From the NCBI GenBank assembly GCA_905221605.1, contig CAJNDS010002138.1, positions 1 to 64,000 of the forward strand: 64,000 nucleotides of DNA. The letters are read 5' to 3'. Below are positions 1 to 10,034 of this stretch, piece after piece (the stretch's first letter is position 1; the number at the start of each line of letters is the position of its first letter). A model generated the notes under the pieces. The model did not search any database, was not told the DNA's origin, and saw nothing but the letters and a program-made list of their open reading frames with translations. Origin of the DNA: Symbiodinium natans (taxonomy: Eukaryota > Sar > Dinophyceae > Suessiales > Symbiodiniaceae). A program made the translations under genes and the position numbers.

Positions 1-1080
1 CGGCGATGGACGCTTCGGTGTATTTTGTCAACCTTTGGCCAAGCAGGGACATCCCGAAAGCACAAGACGTACAATCTTTTGGGCAACGCGCAAGTGACAC
101 AGTTCTGGAGCAGGCTCGGCAAGGTCCGCACTGAGGTTTTCTCCATATTGGGGTTCAACACGGCGCTAGTACCAACGATGTGCGAGTCCCGATTCAGCAG
201 CTCCTGAATATACTTGGCTTACGTGAGGTGGAGTCCCCTAGCAGTTTGCCTCACTTCAAGCCCACAAAACGTCAACGTGTCTTCGTCTTCATCAGAGTAG
301 CTGGGCGCACTGATTCGCCACTCCTTTGACACTGCTGCGAACAAGGTTTGTACTAGCCGTTTGGGTGCGGTTGCTCGGAGGTCGTCAACATAGATACCTA
401 GCACGACTTGTATCTTAGCGTCCAACGAACCATCCTCGTTAACCCTGATTAGAAACCAAACATTGGGATCAGACTCAGCCCTACGCAACTTATACCGCTG
501 TGCTAGGGATGTGGGCACATCCTGTGGTGGATAGATTAGCTCGGGCGTTGTGTCGCACACATGGCTTCTGGAATCCCCTGCTGCGACATTACTAAACGGA
601 TCCTCGACCTCAAGCAGTAACAGGCGTTCGTCACGATGTTTGGCCCAGGCGGCTGCGGCCAAATTGAAGGAGTTAAAAGAATCTGGAAAGGGATGGGATT
701 CTTCTTGGCATAACATTAAATCCTAAGAAATGCATTGGGGAAAAGGTAAGAAGAATACCAATATTAAATGTAAGTGGAAAAGAGAAAGTGTACGAGAGGA
801 TGAAAGTAATAAATTCTCTAACCCCGAGATGGCACCTTCTGCCTCCCACAACTCATCATGGCAAATCAGACCACTACGAATGAGGATTGATAGGGGCCGA
901 ACTATGATTTTCTTACCTGGGTCTCTAGGGGTGCTTTTAAGAATGCGGTACGAATATCACACGAACCTGCAATTCCTCTGTCGTATTCAAGCCGCAATGA
1001 CGAAGAGGGCACCAAGGCCACCGGCATACAGCGACTGCCGATGCTCACGAGTTTTGCGGCCATGGCGCCACGCTGCAAGC
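1..1080 (-). pseudogene. Ty1/copia-type retrotransposon, reverse transcriptase fragment (decayed)
   Basis: On the minus strand, pieces of a copia-type reverse transcriptase follow in the right order but in different frames. About 1025-990 gives a segment ending LGALFVIAA. About 963-915 gives CDIRTAFLKAPLE, the first catalytic-Asp region. About 918-820 gives KKIIVRPL and then DELWEAEGAISGL. The longest open stretch, 716-219, contains LRRAESDPNVWF, the catalytic YVDD box and FCGLEVRQTARGLHLT. A stop at 219-221 interrupts the frame, and similarity continues beyond it (AKYIQELLNR) to the window edge. A low-similarity AT-rich stretch at about 720-820 separates two conserved parts and may be an insertion. 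At least two frameshifts and one stop make it non-functional. Integrase and gag parts upstream are not recognisable. The family call is confident; the exact ends are not. Confidence 0.85.
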
Positions 1081-2220
1081 GTCATGGCCACTTACCTGAG
1101 CGACTTCCCGATCGATTTTACGGGTTTTGGGCCAACATGTTGTATCGAGCCTCTTATCAAAACACCTAGCGCTTCCGCCGTGGGAGGTTCCCCCTTAGCC
1201 ATCAGTTGCTCGGCTAAACTGGAACCCTGCCCTCTGCCCCTTAAATCCTGTCTTTCCTAGCGGTCAATGCTGTGCTGGCTTGCGTGACTTTTTCTTTCAG
1301 TAAAATTGCAACCGGCTCATGATGATGGCCGAGTAGAATCCTAACGGGATGTCAGCCAACTGCCTCGTGGCCATAACACGGCATTGGGGCCCGTGGGTAT
1401 TCTCCAAGGCTTCTGATCGTCGACTCCACCTCCTCTTGCCGATCTCCGCGACAACTATCCCGAAGCCGCTGGAAAACCTCGCCTCCCTCCAAGCCCCAAG
1501 AACACAAAAAGGTTGTGGATTCTTGCGTTCACATGGGCCAGGAAGTCTGTGAGGGCTCCCTCCTTCGTGTCCTCATCTCTTGGTACGTCCCGCTATCTGA
1601 ATCTATCTCCAGTGTGCTTTGATTCCACTTATTGAGTTCGGTTGGGAGAAGCTGTGGGGGTATGTTGTGGGAGATGGTGACATGCATTGTAAAGAAACCA
1701 TACCCTAAAGGAGCACGCGGGGCAAGAGGGCGGGGCGGTCATGGTCGTCATATCCGTTTTCCCACCAATCCTCTGCTCTAGGGCATCAACACCTGCACCA
1801 TCATCAACCCATTCAGGCGATGGGGTAGCCATCAAGACCAAAATAAAAAAATCGGGTGAGGTGTGTGAGGCCTTCGACCCGGTGAGCGCATTTCTGACGC
1901 AAATGAAAGACATGATGGCGCAGTTGATGAGCAAAACCGCCAACTCAAGCACAACGACCCCTCTGCCCGTCCCAACATGAAGGTGGTTGCTACTGCGAAC
2001 TTCTTCGGAGTGCCCTTGCTCTTGCCGCCTCAGCATCGTGCCAGGTTAACTGCCGTGTTGTCCGTGGGTTGTGTGTGCTTGGACCAACAAAGCAGGAGAG
2101 TTGTCTTAGTCCACTAAGCATCCTTGCGGAAGGGGCAATAGTGCTATCAGTCACGCTTACTATCAAACCTCCTTTTTCAAATGTTTGTCTGTTTCACAAT
2201 TTCACAGTGTATTAAGGGGA
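1081..2220. other. no recognised gene
   Basis: Unique, mixed-composition sequence with short open frames on both strands. None has a motif I recognise. It may hold more of the decayed copia element upstream of its reverse transcriptase, but I could not identify integrase or gag residues. Confidence 0.4.
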
Positions 2221-2316
2221 TGCAATCACTTCAGCTTGCCCATCCTCTCACCATTCATCAAGCAGTGAAGCAATTTCCACTGAGAGGATGGGACACAATC
2301 ATCATCAGTGATTGCA
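2221..2316. repeat. nested inverted repeat (hairpin or MITE-like)
   Basis: Two arms pair on each side. TGCAATCACT (2221-2230) pairs with AGTGATTGCA (2307-2316). CCCATCCTCTCA (2239-2250) pairs with TGAGAGGATGGG (2281-2292). Both pairings are perfect, with an interior bulge between them and a ~30-nt loop. This could be a short non-autonomous element or a cruciform. No target duplication was identified. Confidence 0.65.
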
Positions 2317-2780
2317 AGGTGTTCTGGTGACTGTTGCGTGTGCAAGCGGAATCACTGTAGAAGTGATCCTGTGCAAGTACAGTCGACACTCAACAGCATT
2401 GTGCCAGCATGCTCAAGTTGAATTTGCAAAGAAGCATGCCGTCAGATGTAATGTGCTTGTCTTTGTGAAACCTAAGACTGCAACAATCACGTATACAGCT
2501 GTTGCACTGATGATGACTGGTTGGGACGTGCGGCTGCACGAACAAACCCCAGATTACTGAAGTGCAAATGCAGCAAAGTTGGAATAATTGCCATCTCGTT
2601 GGACTCTTGCTGCAAGTTTTGCGAAATTTACATCAAAAGAGAGGATTAACAACAGCATATCGCATTCCATTAATTGACAATATTGATCAGTCAATGAATT
2701 ACACATGCCATTTCTTTTTGTCATTCTACAAATTTTTGAAGTGGCCGCACTTCGCCAACCTTTTCTGAAGTGGTGCGGAG
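2317..2780. other. no recognised gene
   Basis: Unique sequence between the inverted repeat and the tRNA gene. Short open frames only. Just before the tRNA terminator (2725-2780) lie the similar strings AAGTGGCCGCACTTC and GAAGTGGTGCGG, a weak local repeat or palindrome. Confidence 0.35.
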
Positions 2781-2784
2781 AAAA
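2781..2784 (-). terminator. Pol III terminator (T4) of tRNA-Ala
   Basis: On the minus strand the tRNA 3' end is followed by one A and then TTTT, the minimal RNA polymerase III stop signal. It supports the tRNA being a transcribable gene. Confidence 0.5.
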
Positions 2785-2785
2785 T

Positions 2786-2856
2786 GGACAGTCCGGGGAT
2801 TGAGCCCGGGGCCTCCCGCATGCTGAGCGGGTGTGATACCACTACACCAACTGCCC
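2786..2856 (-). tRNA. tRNA-Ala (anticodon AGC)
   Basis: A 71-nt cloverleaf folds fully on the minus strand. The acceptor stem is GGGCAGT/ACTGTCC and includes the G3:U70 wobble pair that marks alanine tRNAs. The D arm is GTG/CAC with a GG in the loop. The anticodon stem is CCCGC/GCGGG around loop TCAGCAT, giving anticodon AGC. The T stem is CCGGG/CCCGG with loop CTCAATC. Two bases are unusual: C instead of the near-invariant U at position 33, and C instead of U at position 54. No 3' CCA is encoded, as is normal for nuclear genes. The alternative is a tRNA-derived SINE head or a tRNA pseudogene. The intact stems and the T-run favour a tRNA gene or a very recent copy. Confidence 0.82.
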
Positions 2857-3099
2857 TTCTGAGATTTTGGAGCTCAAGCACAAATACTGTAGATAATTTT
2901 ATGTTAGGCGGTTCTTCACCGCCCTGCAAAGTGACATTTTGGCGGCCACGCACATTTCAATGCTTTTCTACATTCACTCAAGGCCAGAACCCCTGCGCAG
3001 CATGCATTTGTAAACGAAATTTGGTGCACGAAATGAATGATTCGCTTCTTTGTTCATTTCATCCTTAACACGGACACACTGACTGCAGCGAGTTTCTTG

Positions 3100-5260
3100 G
3101 CGATGACAAGTCCCAAAAAACAAATGCGACCCATGCGCCTTCGAGTGGACAGTGAGTGGATTGATTCTCTACGTCATCATATTATGTTTTCGTGAAGAGA
3201 GCTTCTTGAATGTTAAAGGGCGAACGAAACCACCATTCCTTTTAGTTTTTTTAATTGCTGGCCCGTTCGTATCTTTTCTATCACTTGGCTTGCAAACCAC
3301 TTCTGGAGTCAATAATTTTTCTATCTTAATTCTTTTACTTTCATGACTTGTGATCATTTCCATAATATTTTTTGGGATTTTACAATTCATAATCTTCTTC
3401 TTGGACTTGTTCCTTAGAATTAGTTCTGTCTGCGGAGAAGATGTTGGGTACTAGAACCTCTTGTTTTTGAAACAATAGGTGGTTGCGAGGGCCACGCTTT
3501 TGAAGCAAAATTTTAAATGGATTCTCTCATATCTTCTATAAATGTCGTGAAGCTCAGGGTGTCTATGGACAAGGTCGTCGTTTCCTTTATACGAATATGA
3601 TGGGAGATTTGGATACTTATCATTTTGGATCGAATGTTCCATGATTTGATTCATTTTCTTATGAGAATATATTTGGGAAGAAGATTTGCCTTTGTAGAGA
3701 GTTCGATTCGTATGTATTAGTAGTATTGATTTGTGGATTTTGTTTTTTGAAATTGTTGGTGAATTGGGGGGGTGGTGGCGGGTTTTTAAAATACAACATT
3801 CTTCATTTATGTATTTCATGAGATTACGTGCGTTAAAAATCGATATATAAGAAATTGTAATTTCTTTTAAAAAAATCTATTTTTTATTTTCAATAGATTA
3901 TATCCTACGAATTCTTGGATAATTGATATTCATAAAACCCAATTTCTAATAGATTCATTAAATATTATTATGGGGAATCGAATCATCTCATTTATTATGG
4001 GTATTTCCTCGTTTCAAATCGTGGTCAATAAAAATATCCATTAATGGTATCCTTGTTTTATCTAATTCATTATAAGATATCGGACCGTCCCCCCGAATTT
4101 GAATCAGAATTCTTTAACGGTGATTTGAATGGGAAATTATTTACGCTAATTTAGGCCTCATTCGAGCAATAGCCGCTGAAAATATAGATTTTTATCTCCG
4201 TACGGATGAGCATTTTGAGAATAATTTACCTCCTTTCCAGCAATTGACGATACGTATACTTATCCATTATTTTCCCGACCCTTGATCAACAAGTTCAATC
4301 GGAATCATCTCTTCTTATACAAGAGTATCAGGAGATTATTGATCAATTTGTATCCATCACTACCCTCTCTGATCATATTAGAGCGAACGAAGTGTTTGGG
4401 CGTACGAAATGCGCACCAAAATTAGTATATTTTAATGGGTGCGTGAATGTACGCAACAAAGGACGTCTTTTGTCCCTCAATTAGAAAACTATGGGGGTCT
4501 TCTTAGTGCCTTTTGTTCGTTCATTATAATATTACGGCGCGCATTCTTTGCCTGTAATATTATACTGTGAGAACAAGGGGGCTCTGGGGCTGATTCAAGG
4601 GGCAGTTAAGGTGTCATGAGATTGATGGTGTACGAAAGGAAAAGTAAAGGTTAACCGCTCTCTGAATCACCCCTCGAAGATAGGTCCTTTTGGGAGTTAC
4701 AGCCTTGTTCACCCATCACACCTTGAGACCCTGTTAACGATTAATACTGTTCTCTTCACGGAATAATAATCAGCCTGCGAGTGAATGAACACTACAAGAT
4801 TATATTTATATTCGCGCGTCCGTAAACTCCCTTGCAATATAATTATTAGGGTCTTTTTACTATTTTATTAGGTTCTCTGGGGATGGTAGCAAATGCCCGG
4901 CGGTAAGAACTAAATTAAGGGCTCATGGTGTACCTTTAGGAAGAACTAATGACAGGCTTGGAGAACGTAACCACCAGGCTGACACATTAGCTTTATATTA
5001 TTCACGCTGCACCAAGAACCACCATGGAATTCCCTGTCATCTATTGGATCAGGAATAACTTTCCTATCTTTTGGTTGTTTTACTATTAAGGGGGCTTTTG
5101 TAATAATAATATTGTGGCCCCCTTAAAATCCTTTGTTTCGTTCACACTTTTGATTGACTTCGTCACTCACTTTCTTCGTTCCTTACAATTAAATTAAAAT
5201 TGCTCTCTTGTTCCGTTCATAATGTAAGCCCTTGTAATATTTTTCTCTTCACAGTTGTTG
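3100..5260. other. AT-rich island of foreign or organellar appearance
   Basis: Base composition shifts sharply to AT-rich compared with both flanks, and ends near 5260. Short plus-strand open stretches resemble broken coding sequence rather than random sequence, for example segments reading REAQGVYGQGRRF and GDLDTYHFGSNVP (~3540-3632), AAENIDFYLRTDEHF and LPPFQQLTI (~4170-4250) and LLIQEYQEIIDQF (~4310-4360). All are interrupted by stops and frameshifts. I could not assign them to a family. Around 4885-4985 the order GGTAGC, AAAT, GGTAAG, GTAA and CCAGGCTG weakly recalls a conserved part of organellar large-subunit rRNA (domain IV), but intervening sequence differs greatly. It may be a nuclear copy of organelle DNA or transferred DNA. 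Origin unproven. Confidence 0.45.
5086..5126. repeat. 10-bp inverted repeat hairpin
   Basis: TTAAGGGGGC (5086-5095) and GCCCCCTTAA (5117-5126) are perfectly complementary around a 21-nt AT-rich loop. It lies near the right edge of the AT-rich island. Short GC-stemmed hairpins of this kind are common in mitochondrial intergenic DNA, which fits but does not prove an organellar origin. Confidence 0.6.
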
Positions 5261-5327
5261 TAGTAATATTATAGGTGAAGTGAATAATAGATGATGGCGG
5301 GCTGGCCCTTCGCAACTATGATGCATC

Positions 5328-5498
5328 ATGAAGGAGGCAGACGCAGCCCGGGAAGCAAAAACCTCCGACGACGGTTGCTGGAAAGCCAGTGACCTCAAGT
5401 TTGCGCCCACCAAAGAACTGCAAAACCTCTGCAAGGACACAGACCCAGCAATTTTTTCCAACGTGAGAAAGGACGTCAGAAGGGTCAAGAAGGCATGA
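5328..5498 (+). CDS. unrecognised short coding-like segment
   Basis: A 56-residue ATG frame, rich in Lys, Asp and Ala, begins MKEADAAREAKTSDDG and ends DVRRVKKA. Sequence up to about 5860 continues to look protein-like in other plus frames (for example EEVRLLDMGRNPKNSEEW, 5578-5631, and CQYRGTVFTQTP, 5693-5728). This suggests either a broken coding sequence or short exons. No family recognised. The composition returns to about 50% GC exactly here, right after the AT-rich island. Confidence 0.25.
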   Translation: MKEADAAREAKTSDDGCWKASDLKFAPTKELQNLCKDTDPAIFSNVRKDVRRVKKA

Positions 5499-5869
5499 GG
5501 AAGAAACTCAAACAGCTCTATGTCACACATCCTGCCAAAGTCCGTTTCTTCAGAGGGGCCTCGGTGCTCACCGCAAGGAGGAGGTCCGCTTGCTTGACAT
5601 GGGGCGGAACCCCAAAAACAGCGAGGAATGGGAAGCCACCACCCGGAAGGGTTCTCCTCGTGCCATAAGGCCAACAGGGCCAGTCCCAAAGAGTGCCAGT
5701 ACAGAGGCACGGTTTTCACCCAAACACCAACGCCAACACGGAAAAATTTCAAACCTGGCCCAGCAGGGTCCTTCAGGTACAGGAAGGAGGTGTGCCCCGA
5801 TAACCCAGCGTGGGCTCATGGGTGTTCCTGGCGGAAGCCGTCACTGTGGAGGGCCATCTGACACTTTCT

Positions 5870-7070
5870 TTCACGCCGAACCAGGGCCTCAACTCAAGCC
5901 AAGTTCTTCCATCATTTCAGATGAAAGTTTGGTTGGTTTCTTCCGGAATATTTGTGATCTGTGAAAAGCAAATATTTGAAATGGTGTGGGTTGAAATACC
6001 CCCTCATTTAATAGGCACATGAGCAGGCACAGCAAACTCGATAAGCATGAGACAGCGTGAATGGGCTGGATTTGATGAGCAGTCTGCAGCCACCTTTGAC
6101 TTGCAAGCCTGGGACTGGAACCTTTCACCCAGATGACAAGACGAGATGCGTTGCATAACATGACAACGCATTACACTTGACTACACGACTGACACGGATC
6201 TGTAGCTCTGATTGCACACTCGATTTTCCTGCGAGTCTGTCGACATGCACAACAGATGTCATGTAGATCAGGGCGGGCTAAGCAGGAGCTTGTTCTTTGG
6301 GCATGCTAACCGTCGTGGACTAGGAAGTCTTTTGATAAAGATGTCTAGATCCCAATGAGACTAACCTTCCTCAAGAGGTCGAGAAGGTGACAGCGTAATT
6401 GATGTCAAGCTCGCTCCACCTGCCAGAGCAGGAGCGACTGAATGAAATTGCATGTGGTACTGCAGATGACCTGAGCACCCAACACCTGTAGCTTCGGCGT
6501 AGCCTTTCCTTCCCACCACAAGTTTGAAGCTCACCTGCTGCGACTGGACGACTGTTCAGAATTCAGGGCTTCCCCTTACAGCTACGGGACTCCAATCCAC
6601 TGCGTTCCGAACTTCTTTTGAACTTTTTAAAGCATCAAAATTTTAAGGCTTCGGCTGCGACCTGGGCACCTCTCCTCCAAATCAATTCACCCAAAAGGAA
6701 GATGTTGCCTTCGAGAGTCCGAAAAGATGACTCGCTGTGTGTTCGCGTGTTATTCCCAAACTGCCAGGCCGAGGGCTCAAAGCTGGTTGGGCACGGTGTA
6801 ATTATTGCTCCCATCTGTCTGCCCATTGTGCAAGAGGCACACGTAGGTCGATGCCAGATAAATTTGCAATGGGCCGTGCTTGCTTGGACGAGATTTTTCT
6901 TCACACAAGCCAACAGATGGCTGGATTTCTCTGAGCAAGGTTAAGCGCACATAAGGTGGCTTTTCATGTAGTGGCAAAGTACCAAGGTCAGGGTTGCTGC
7001 ACGGGCTGGTTGGGGACCTGATGCGACCTGATCACAGTAGGGGGTGTTTGTTGGGGGGGTCAGGGTCGCA
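5870..7070. other. no recognised gene
   Basis: Unique sequence with overlapping short open frames on both strands at about 6620-6970. None shows a known motif and none is clearly favoured. Confidence 0.35.
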
Positions 7071-7074
7071 GTCC

Positions 7075-7305
7075 TTTCAGTCTGTCTTTCTTCCTTCCTT
7101 CCTTCCTGCCTGGCTGTCTGCCTGGCTGTCTGGCTGTCTTTCTTTTGTTCTTGCTCTCTCTTTCTTTATTTCATGCTGTCTGTCTGCCTTTCTTTTGTTC
7201 TTGCTCTCTCTTTCTTTATTTCATTCATCATTTCTTTCTTTCTTTCGTTCTTTTTTCTGTATGTCTTTCTCTTTTTCTCTCTCTTTCTCTCTCTTTCTCT
7301 CTCTT

Positions 7306-7357
<52 letters not shown>

Positions 7358-7650
7358 GCTCTCTTTCTCTCTCTGTTTCTCTCTCTTTCTCTGTCTCTCT
7401 CTCTCTCTCTCTTTTCTTTTTCTTTCGGAGGGCATGGAGGACAAACCCCTCTTTTTTTTTTCTCTCTCTCTCTCTCTCTCGTCTCTCTCTCTCGTCTCTC
7501 TCTCTCGTCTCTCTCTCTCGTCTCTCTCTCTCGTCTCTCTCTCTCGTCTCTCTCTCTCTCTCTCTTTTTTTTTCTCTCTCTCTCTCTCTCTTTTTTTTCC
7601 TCTCTCTCTCTCTCTCTTTTCTCTTCTTCTTCTTCTTCTTCTTCTGCTCT
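7075..7650. repeat. long CT/CTTT microsatellite
   Basis: Pyrimidine-only tract on the plus strand. It opens with TTCC/TGTC units, passes into (TCTCTCTTTC)n and (TC)n, then a run of six to eight TCTCTCTCTCG units, T-runs and (CTT)n. A short non-repetitive break occurs at about 7425-7447. It gives stop-free frames of 150-230 residues made only of Leu/Ser/Phe or Arg/Glu/Lys, which are artefacts. Confidence 0.9.
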
Positions 7651-7965
7651 GCTGGGCATAGGGGAAGCCCCCCGCGCACTGGGCGCGCCCGAGGCTGAGT
7701 TAGGTGCGTGCGTGAGAATGTTCAGAGGGATTTTGCTGCGGTTGGGTTGAGTGCTGTAGTTTCCCGTCAACGAGTCGCCATCAATGAAGGGTTTCGGAAA
7801 AACAGTGTGCTACACCCCGAAACAGCGTGTAGTTGGCGGGCTTACCCTGCACGGCTGTGTGTTCTGGGCCTCACGTGACTGTTTGCTCCGATCCCCAACC
7901 TGCCCACATCCCTCCTGCAGGGAAGCTTCCCCTGCAGCCAGTCACGTGCCAAATCCTGACTATAC

Positions 7966-8150
7966 TCTCTTTTCTCTCTGTCTCTCTCTCTCTGTCTTTT
8001 CTCTGTCTCTCTCTCTCTTTTCTCTCTCTCTCTCTCTCTGTTTATCTTTCTTTGTTTCTTTGTTTCTCTCTGTTTCTTTCTTTCTGTGTTTTCTTTCCCT
8101 CTTTCTTTCTGTATTTCTTTCTTGACCTCTTTCTTTATTTCTTTCTTTCG
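7966..8150. repeat. second CT/TTTC microsatellite
   Basis: Pyrimidine tract of TCTC and TTTC units (TTTCTTTG variants near the end), similar in make-up to the larger tract 320 bp to the left. It grades into the ~31-bp repeat region to the right. Confidence 0.85.
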
Positions 8151-8197
8151 TTAGCTGTTTTCATTCCCGTTTTTCTCCTAGAGCTTGCCATCTCTGT

Positions 8198-8750
8198 GTA
8201 AATCTCTATTTCCTTTGTATGTGAACAGGAAAAGCTCTTTTTTCCTCTGTATTTTAATAGGAGACCCTGCTTAGCCGCTAACCGTGCCCGCTGCGTCAGC
8301 GCTATTCAAAACAACAAACTTAAATTTGTTTCGTAAGAAAACCTCTAAAGCAAATTTCTATGCGTCTTTATCTTTTAGAGGTCCTGTGTGGAAACCTCGT
8401 TTTCTTTATTTTCTTAAAAAAGGCAGACGCCTCTTTGTCCTCTCTCTGCTAGTAGTACGATCTAGTTTCTCTGTTTATTGACTAGGCACACCCTCTTTCC
8501 TCGCCTTCTGTGGATAACCTCTCTCACCTGTCACTTTTTAATGGTACCCCTTCCTTTTGCGGACAAAACCCTAAGTTGCCTTGAAATGTTTTTCGAGGAA
8601 AACCTCTAATCTCCTTGGATTTTATGGGAAAATCTCTATTTCTTAGGATTTTAATAGGAAAGAAAACCTCTACTCTCTGAAGATTTTAATGGGCAAGCCT
8701 CCATTTACTTTGGATTTGGATAGGGAAAACCTCTATTTTCTTTGGATTTC
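8198..8750. repeat. diverged ~31-bp repeat family
   Basis: The consensus-like unit AAAACCTCTATTTTCTTTGG followed by ATTTTAATAGGG recurs. Clear units start near 8200, 8230, 8575, 8630, 8660 and 8720, with weaker ones around 8338 and 8388. Spacing is about 31-37 bp in the clearest part (8590-8750). No coding potential seen. Confidence 0.6.
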
Positions 8751-9260
8751 CTCGATTTTGCAATTGGGAGCTCCCCTCCAAAAAAAAGGGTTAACACACA
8801 TACAAAAATTGTCGAGATAATTTGGGGGGGGGGGCAATACAAATGGCTTTTACATGACCAACATAAGCGCGGGGACCCTCCGACACTCTGGGGAGGATGC
8901 CCTGTCCCCTTCCCTGTCGCAGCTGGGAGGTAACCTGGCCAACAATAAGCGTGCTGAAGCAAACGACACCATGCACAGTAAGCCGGCAACCAAGCAAAGA
9001 TGACCGGTTCAGGTCCACGAAAACATCCCTGCCGAACTCCTTGCAGATGAGCATTCCCAGCACCGCTGAACTGCTAGTCTTGTGCAGGCGGTGTGTGGCA
9101 GTTTCAATTATCAGTCAAGCATCTGCCCGAGTTTCAGGACACCTGGGCTGCAGTCAAACAGGTGGATCCGAGGAGATCTGCAAGAAGCTGACCAAGTGTT
9201 AGATCTCAGTGGCACTTCTGATAACTTCTAAGTGTTGCGCGAGATGAACCCAAAGCCAGA
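8751..9260. other. no recognised gene
   Basis: Unique sequence with a G9-10 run at 8824-8834. Open frames on both strands overlap and none is recognisable. Confidence 0.35.
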
Positions 9261-9269
9261 GCCTTTGTT

Positions 9270-9630
9270 CACCATTCGCATCGTTCCGTAGAACCTGCTC
9301 CGCCGCTCCAAGACGTGCATCGCATGGCACCCCAGCAAATGCCGGCAAATAGCCTCTTGTCCGCAAACTCATCTGGAAGCTTCTTGTACTTCTTGTCACC
9401 TCGATACAAGAAGCGGTGTGGCTGAAGCCCCTGATGTTTGTTGCGGCACAAGTGGCGCGAGTGAGATCGAGAACGATGCGCCCCCGAAGTGCTGCGCTGC
9501 CTGCGCAAATCTGAGTGTCAACGGCAGTTGGCAATCACAACTCGTGTGGCTGCGCCTCCGGTTCGAGGGCGAGCATGGCGAGCGGCCTCGCCGCCTTGGG
9601 GGCGTTCGTGAGCGCCTGGAGGTCATCTGG
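9270..9630 (-). pseudogene. unrecognised decayed or split coding segment
   Basis: Minus-strand frames read like protein in adjoining pieces. One begins DDLQALTNAPKAARPLAML (about 9625-9545). Another contains FLYRGDKKYKKLPDEF and ADKRLFAGICWGAMR (about 9415-9325). A third continues VLRNDANGEQRLWLWVHLAQ (about 9300-9240). The frame changes between pieces need introns or frameshifts. No family recognised, and a degenerate retroelement is possible. Confidence 0.28.
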
Positions 9631-9856
9631 CCAATCGGGCTTTCTTTCTTCGTGATGCTTTCAGAAGAGCAATGCGGACTTTGACTGAAAAGACTTCATT
9701 GATGCATTGAAAACAACACGTCAGGGCAAAGCACACGGGGGTTGTCTTGTTGCAAGGAAGTTTGATAGTTCCTCATGTCTTCGTGAGCACGCGGGGTAAG
9801 GTCGGCCCGTTCTCCCTCCTTCACACGCCGATTTGGGGTCGGGTGGGTGAGCCGCA

Positions 9857-10034
9857 ACCTACAGTGTAGACTACGGAGTAGCACTACCTGTGTAGCCTAC
9901 AGTGTAGGCTACAGGGAGTAGAGAGGAGGAGCACCTACTCGTGTAGCCTAGATTGTAGGCTACAGGAGGAGCATTACCCGTGTACAGTGTAGGCTGCAGG
10001 GGTGGCGCTGCCCGTGCAGCCTACAGTGTGGCTC
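9857..10034. repeat. tandem palindromic repeat (TAGCCTACA motif)
   Basis: Four to five copies of a 37-51-bp unit. Each carries a version of TAGCCTACAGTGTAGGCTA. At 9891-9913 this is a perfect 11-bp palindrome (TGTAGCCTACA, one G, TGTAGGCTACA). Spacers contain GGAGTAGCACTACC or GGAGGAGCATTACCCG, themselves partly self-complementary. Each unit can fold as a tight hairpin. Confidence 0.75.

Noticed and set aside
1741..2036. Overlapping frames of 79 and 135 codons at 1.6-2.0 kb
   Set aside because: No motif and ambiguous strand. They might be upstream copia sequence, but nothing supports it.
4870..5000. Mitochondrial large-subunit rRNA fragment as a called feature
   Set aside because: Only short words match in order, with large unmatched stretches. 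Kept as a question in the AT-rich island entry.
7000..7770. Six overlapping frames of 90-234 codons in the CT microsatellite
   Set aside because: Pure composition artefacts with no conserved residue pattern.
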